A stretch of DNA of 64,000 bases from Cellulomonas humilata (GTDB lineage: Bacteria > Actinomycetota > Actinomycetes > Actinomycetales > Cellulomonadaceae). The notes under the pieces were generated by a model. It was not told the origin of the DNA. It did no database searches and was given only the letters and a program-made list of their open reading frames with translations. Both the position numbers and the translations under genes were made by a program. Shown piece by piece: positions 62,890 through 64,000 of this stretch (position 1 is its first letter; each line of letters starts with the position of its first letter). The stretch covers positions 62,001 to 126,000 of the forward strand of contig NZ_JABMCI010000065.1 in NCBI RefSeq assembly GCF_013359775.1, given 5' to 3'.

Positions 62890-63714
62890 TCAGTCCGGGA
62901 CGCGCGCCAGGGCGATCCCGAACCCCGGCAGCAGGTCGTACCAGCGCACGTCGACGAACCCGGCCCCCTCGAGCAGCACGCGGAACTGCTCGGGCGTGTG
63001 GAAACCGATCCACCCCGGGTCGCCGGCCAGCGAGAGCGCCGACGCCAGCCCGACGAACCACGACGGCCCGGGGTCGATGATCGCGTAGTGGCCGCCCGGC
63101 CGCAGGCACCTCCGGATCCCCGCCGCGGCGGCCGCCGGGTCCGGGTAGTGGTGGTGCGCGAGGCAGTTGTAGACCAGGTCGAACGCCCCGTCCAGGTCCC
63201 GCGGCAGGTCCCCGACGTCGGACTGGACGAACGCCGTGTTGTCGAGGCCGGCGGCCCAGGCGGCCCGGTGCGCTCCGACGACCATCCCGGCCGCGAGGTC
63301 GACGCCCACGACCTCACCGTCCGGGACCCGGCGCGCGACGGCCCGCAGCTCCCGGCCCGGGCCGCACCCGGCGTCGAGCACGCGCGCGTCGGGCGTCAGC
63401 AGGGGCGCCAGCATGTCGAGGGCCTCGGAGAAGAGCGGGACCGAGAACGGGCGCACGTAGAAGTCGTAGGCCTCGGCGAGCCGGTCGAACTCCTCGACCA
63501 GGCCGTCGTTCTTGGTCGGCGCGTCCAGGAGCCGCGGCCCTCGCTGCGTGCGGCTGAGCAGCGGTCCCCCGCCGGGAGTCGGCGGGATGGCGTCCACCAC
63601 GAGCGCCTCGCCGCGGGCGCGGGCTGCCTGGCGGGTCGCGCGGGCCGGGTCGGAGACGAGCGCGGCCCACGACCACATCGACGCCGCGAGCACGCCGCTG
63701 GCGGCCTCGCTCAT
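62890..63714 (-). CDS. SAM-dependent class I methyltransferase
   Basis: 274 residues. About 75 residues of unusual N-terminus (helical, Ala/Arg-rich) precede the Rossmann core: VLDAGCGPGRELRAVA (motif I), VVGVDLAAGMVVGAH, DLVYNCLAHHHYPDP (motif II region) and LRPGGHYAIIDPG (post-II). Type UbiE/SmtA; substrate unknown. The ATG overlaps the stop of the upstream gene (ATGA, 63711-63714). Confidence 0.85.
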   Translation of the reverse strand: MSEAASGVLAASMWSWAALVSDPARATRQAARARGEALVVDAIPPTPGGGPLLSRTQRGPRLLDAPTKNDGLVEEFDRLAEAYDFYVRPFSVPLFSEALDMLAPLLTPDARVLDAGCGPGRELRAVARRVPDGEVVGVDLAAGMVVGAHRAAWAAGLDNTAFVQSDVGDLPRDLDGAFDLVYNCLAHHHYPDPAAAAAGIRRCLRPGGHYAIIDPGPSWFVGLASALSLAGDPGWIGFHTPEQFRVLLEGAGFVDVRWYDLLPGFGIALARVPD

Positions 63715-64000
63715 GCGTCGGTGCGCCGCAGCACCACGGCGATCGTGCCGGCGGGGATGCCTTCCACGCGCACCGTGCTGCGGTGGTCGACACCCGCCAC
63801 GACCGTGTCCGGCACGGTGGCCCGCAAGGAGACGACAACCGACTCCTTGGCGCCCAGGTCGAGCGTCGACGGTGTGACCGTGACCTCGACGTCGACCGGT
63901 TGCCCGGACGGGTCGCGGAACGGGTCGACGACGACCACGCCCGCCGCCGCGGCGTCCAGCACGTTCTCGACCTCGAACGCTCCCGCGGCCTGGGCTCCCG
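63711..64000 (-). CDS. C-terminal fragment of a protein of unknown function (cut by right edge)
   Basis: The last 95 or so codons of a gene whose start lies beyond 64000. The frame is open to the edge (AQAAGAFEVENVLDAAAAG). The visible part is beta-rich (VDVEVTVTPSTLDLGAKESVVVSLRATVPDT), like an Ig/fibronectin-type or ectodomain strand set, and ends ...AVVLRRTDA. No family recognised. A GTG at 63962 could mimic a start but the reading frame clearly continues upstream. Confidence 0.6.
   Translation of the reverse strand, partial: GAQAAGAFEVENVLDAAAAGVVVVDPFRDPSGQPVDVEVTVTPSTLDLGAKESVVVSLRATVPDTVVAGVDHRSTVRVEGIPAGTIAVVLRRTDA

Overview
The window reads as a chromosomal segment of a high-GC actinobacterium (GC clearly above 70%, strongly G/C-biased third codon positions, many GTG starts, many ATGA/GTGA start-stop overlaps). 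Gene content and order (DUF3000 gene, LuxR-type regulator, RNase D, fadA, fadB and dxs close together; guaB1; glgX-treY-treZ; an APS-reductase type cysH operon; pflB-pflA) point to Micrococcales, most likely Cellulomonadaceae. This placement is inference. I see no rRNA, tRNA, CRISPR array, insertion sequence or prophage; apart from the two genes cut by the window edges the genes look intact.

Layout. 1-5.1 kb: leftward gadB, YrhK-like membrane protein, hrpB and an alpha/beta hydrolase cut by the left edge. 5.3-12.3 kb: rightward SDR with an inserted Cys4 motif, transglutaminase-like protein, K+ channel-like protein, a CoA-transferase family III protein with unusual domain order, and a large membrane protein with a serine-hydrolase motif. 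12.3-19.8 kb: DUF6421-like gene, then an envelope-glycan group (methyltransferase, ChbG-type deacetylase, GT2 glycosyltransferase, DMT-type membrane protein, galE, PIG-V-like mannosyltransferase). 19.9-22.2 kb: YbdK-type glutamate-cysteine ligase and a ferredoxin-reductase-like flavoprotein. 22.4-28.9 kb: glgX/treX-treY-treZ, converting glycogen to trehalose. 28.9-30.7 kb: membrane protein and zapE.

30.8-38.4 kb is the assimilatory sulfur operon: a 33-codon cysteine-rich leader ORF, ferredoxin-type sulfite reductase, a 52-aa zinc ribbon, cysH, cysD, cysN, a siroheme synthase, then a RibD_C protein and a small unknown protein, closed by a 16-bp perfect hairpin. The leader ORF (7 Cys of 33, with a CVCCC run, no Shine-Dalgarno, a -10-like hexamer 6 nt upstream) followed by a hairpin holding the ribosome-binding site of the next gene is the most interesting signal here: it has the layout of cysteine-responsive translational attenuation. 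38.4-41.1 kb: gnd and an overlapping ATP-grasp ligase. 41.3-47.4 kb: DUF3000, regulator, rnd, fadA-fadB. 47.4-52.5 kb: leftward dxs and pflB-pflA, with a DosR/DevR-like box before pflB. 52.6-56.8 kb: guaB1, amidotransferase, NudL-type hydrolase, phosphotransferase, DUF1801 protein. 56.8-64 kb: LLM oxidoreductase and hydrolase divergent from a LysR regulator with a T-N11-A palindrome, a membrane protein, three tandem single-pass membrane proteins, a methyltransferase, and a gene cut by the right edge.

Two window-wide patterns stand out. Many genes without a Shine-Dalgarno have a TANNNT-like hexamer exactly 6-7 nt before the start codon, the signature of leaderless mRNAs. Four of the eight convergent gene pairs overlap by exactly four bases at a YTAG tetranucleotide, so each gene's stop codon lies inside the other's.
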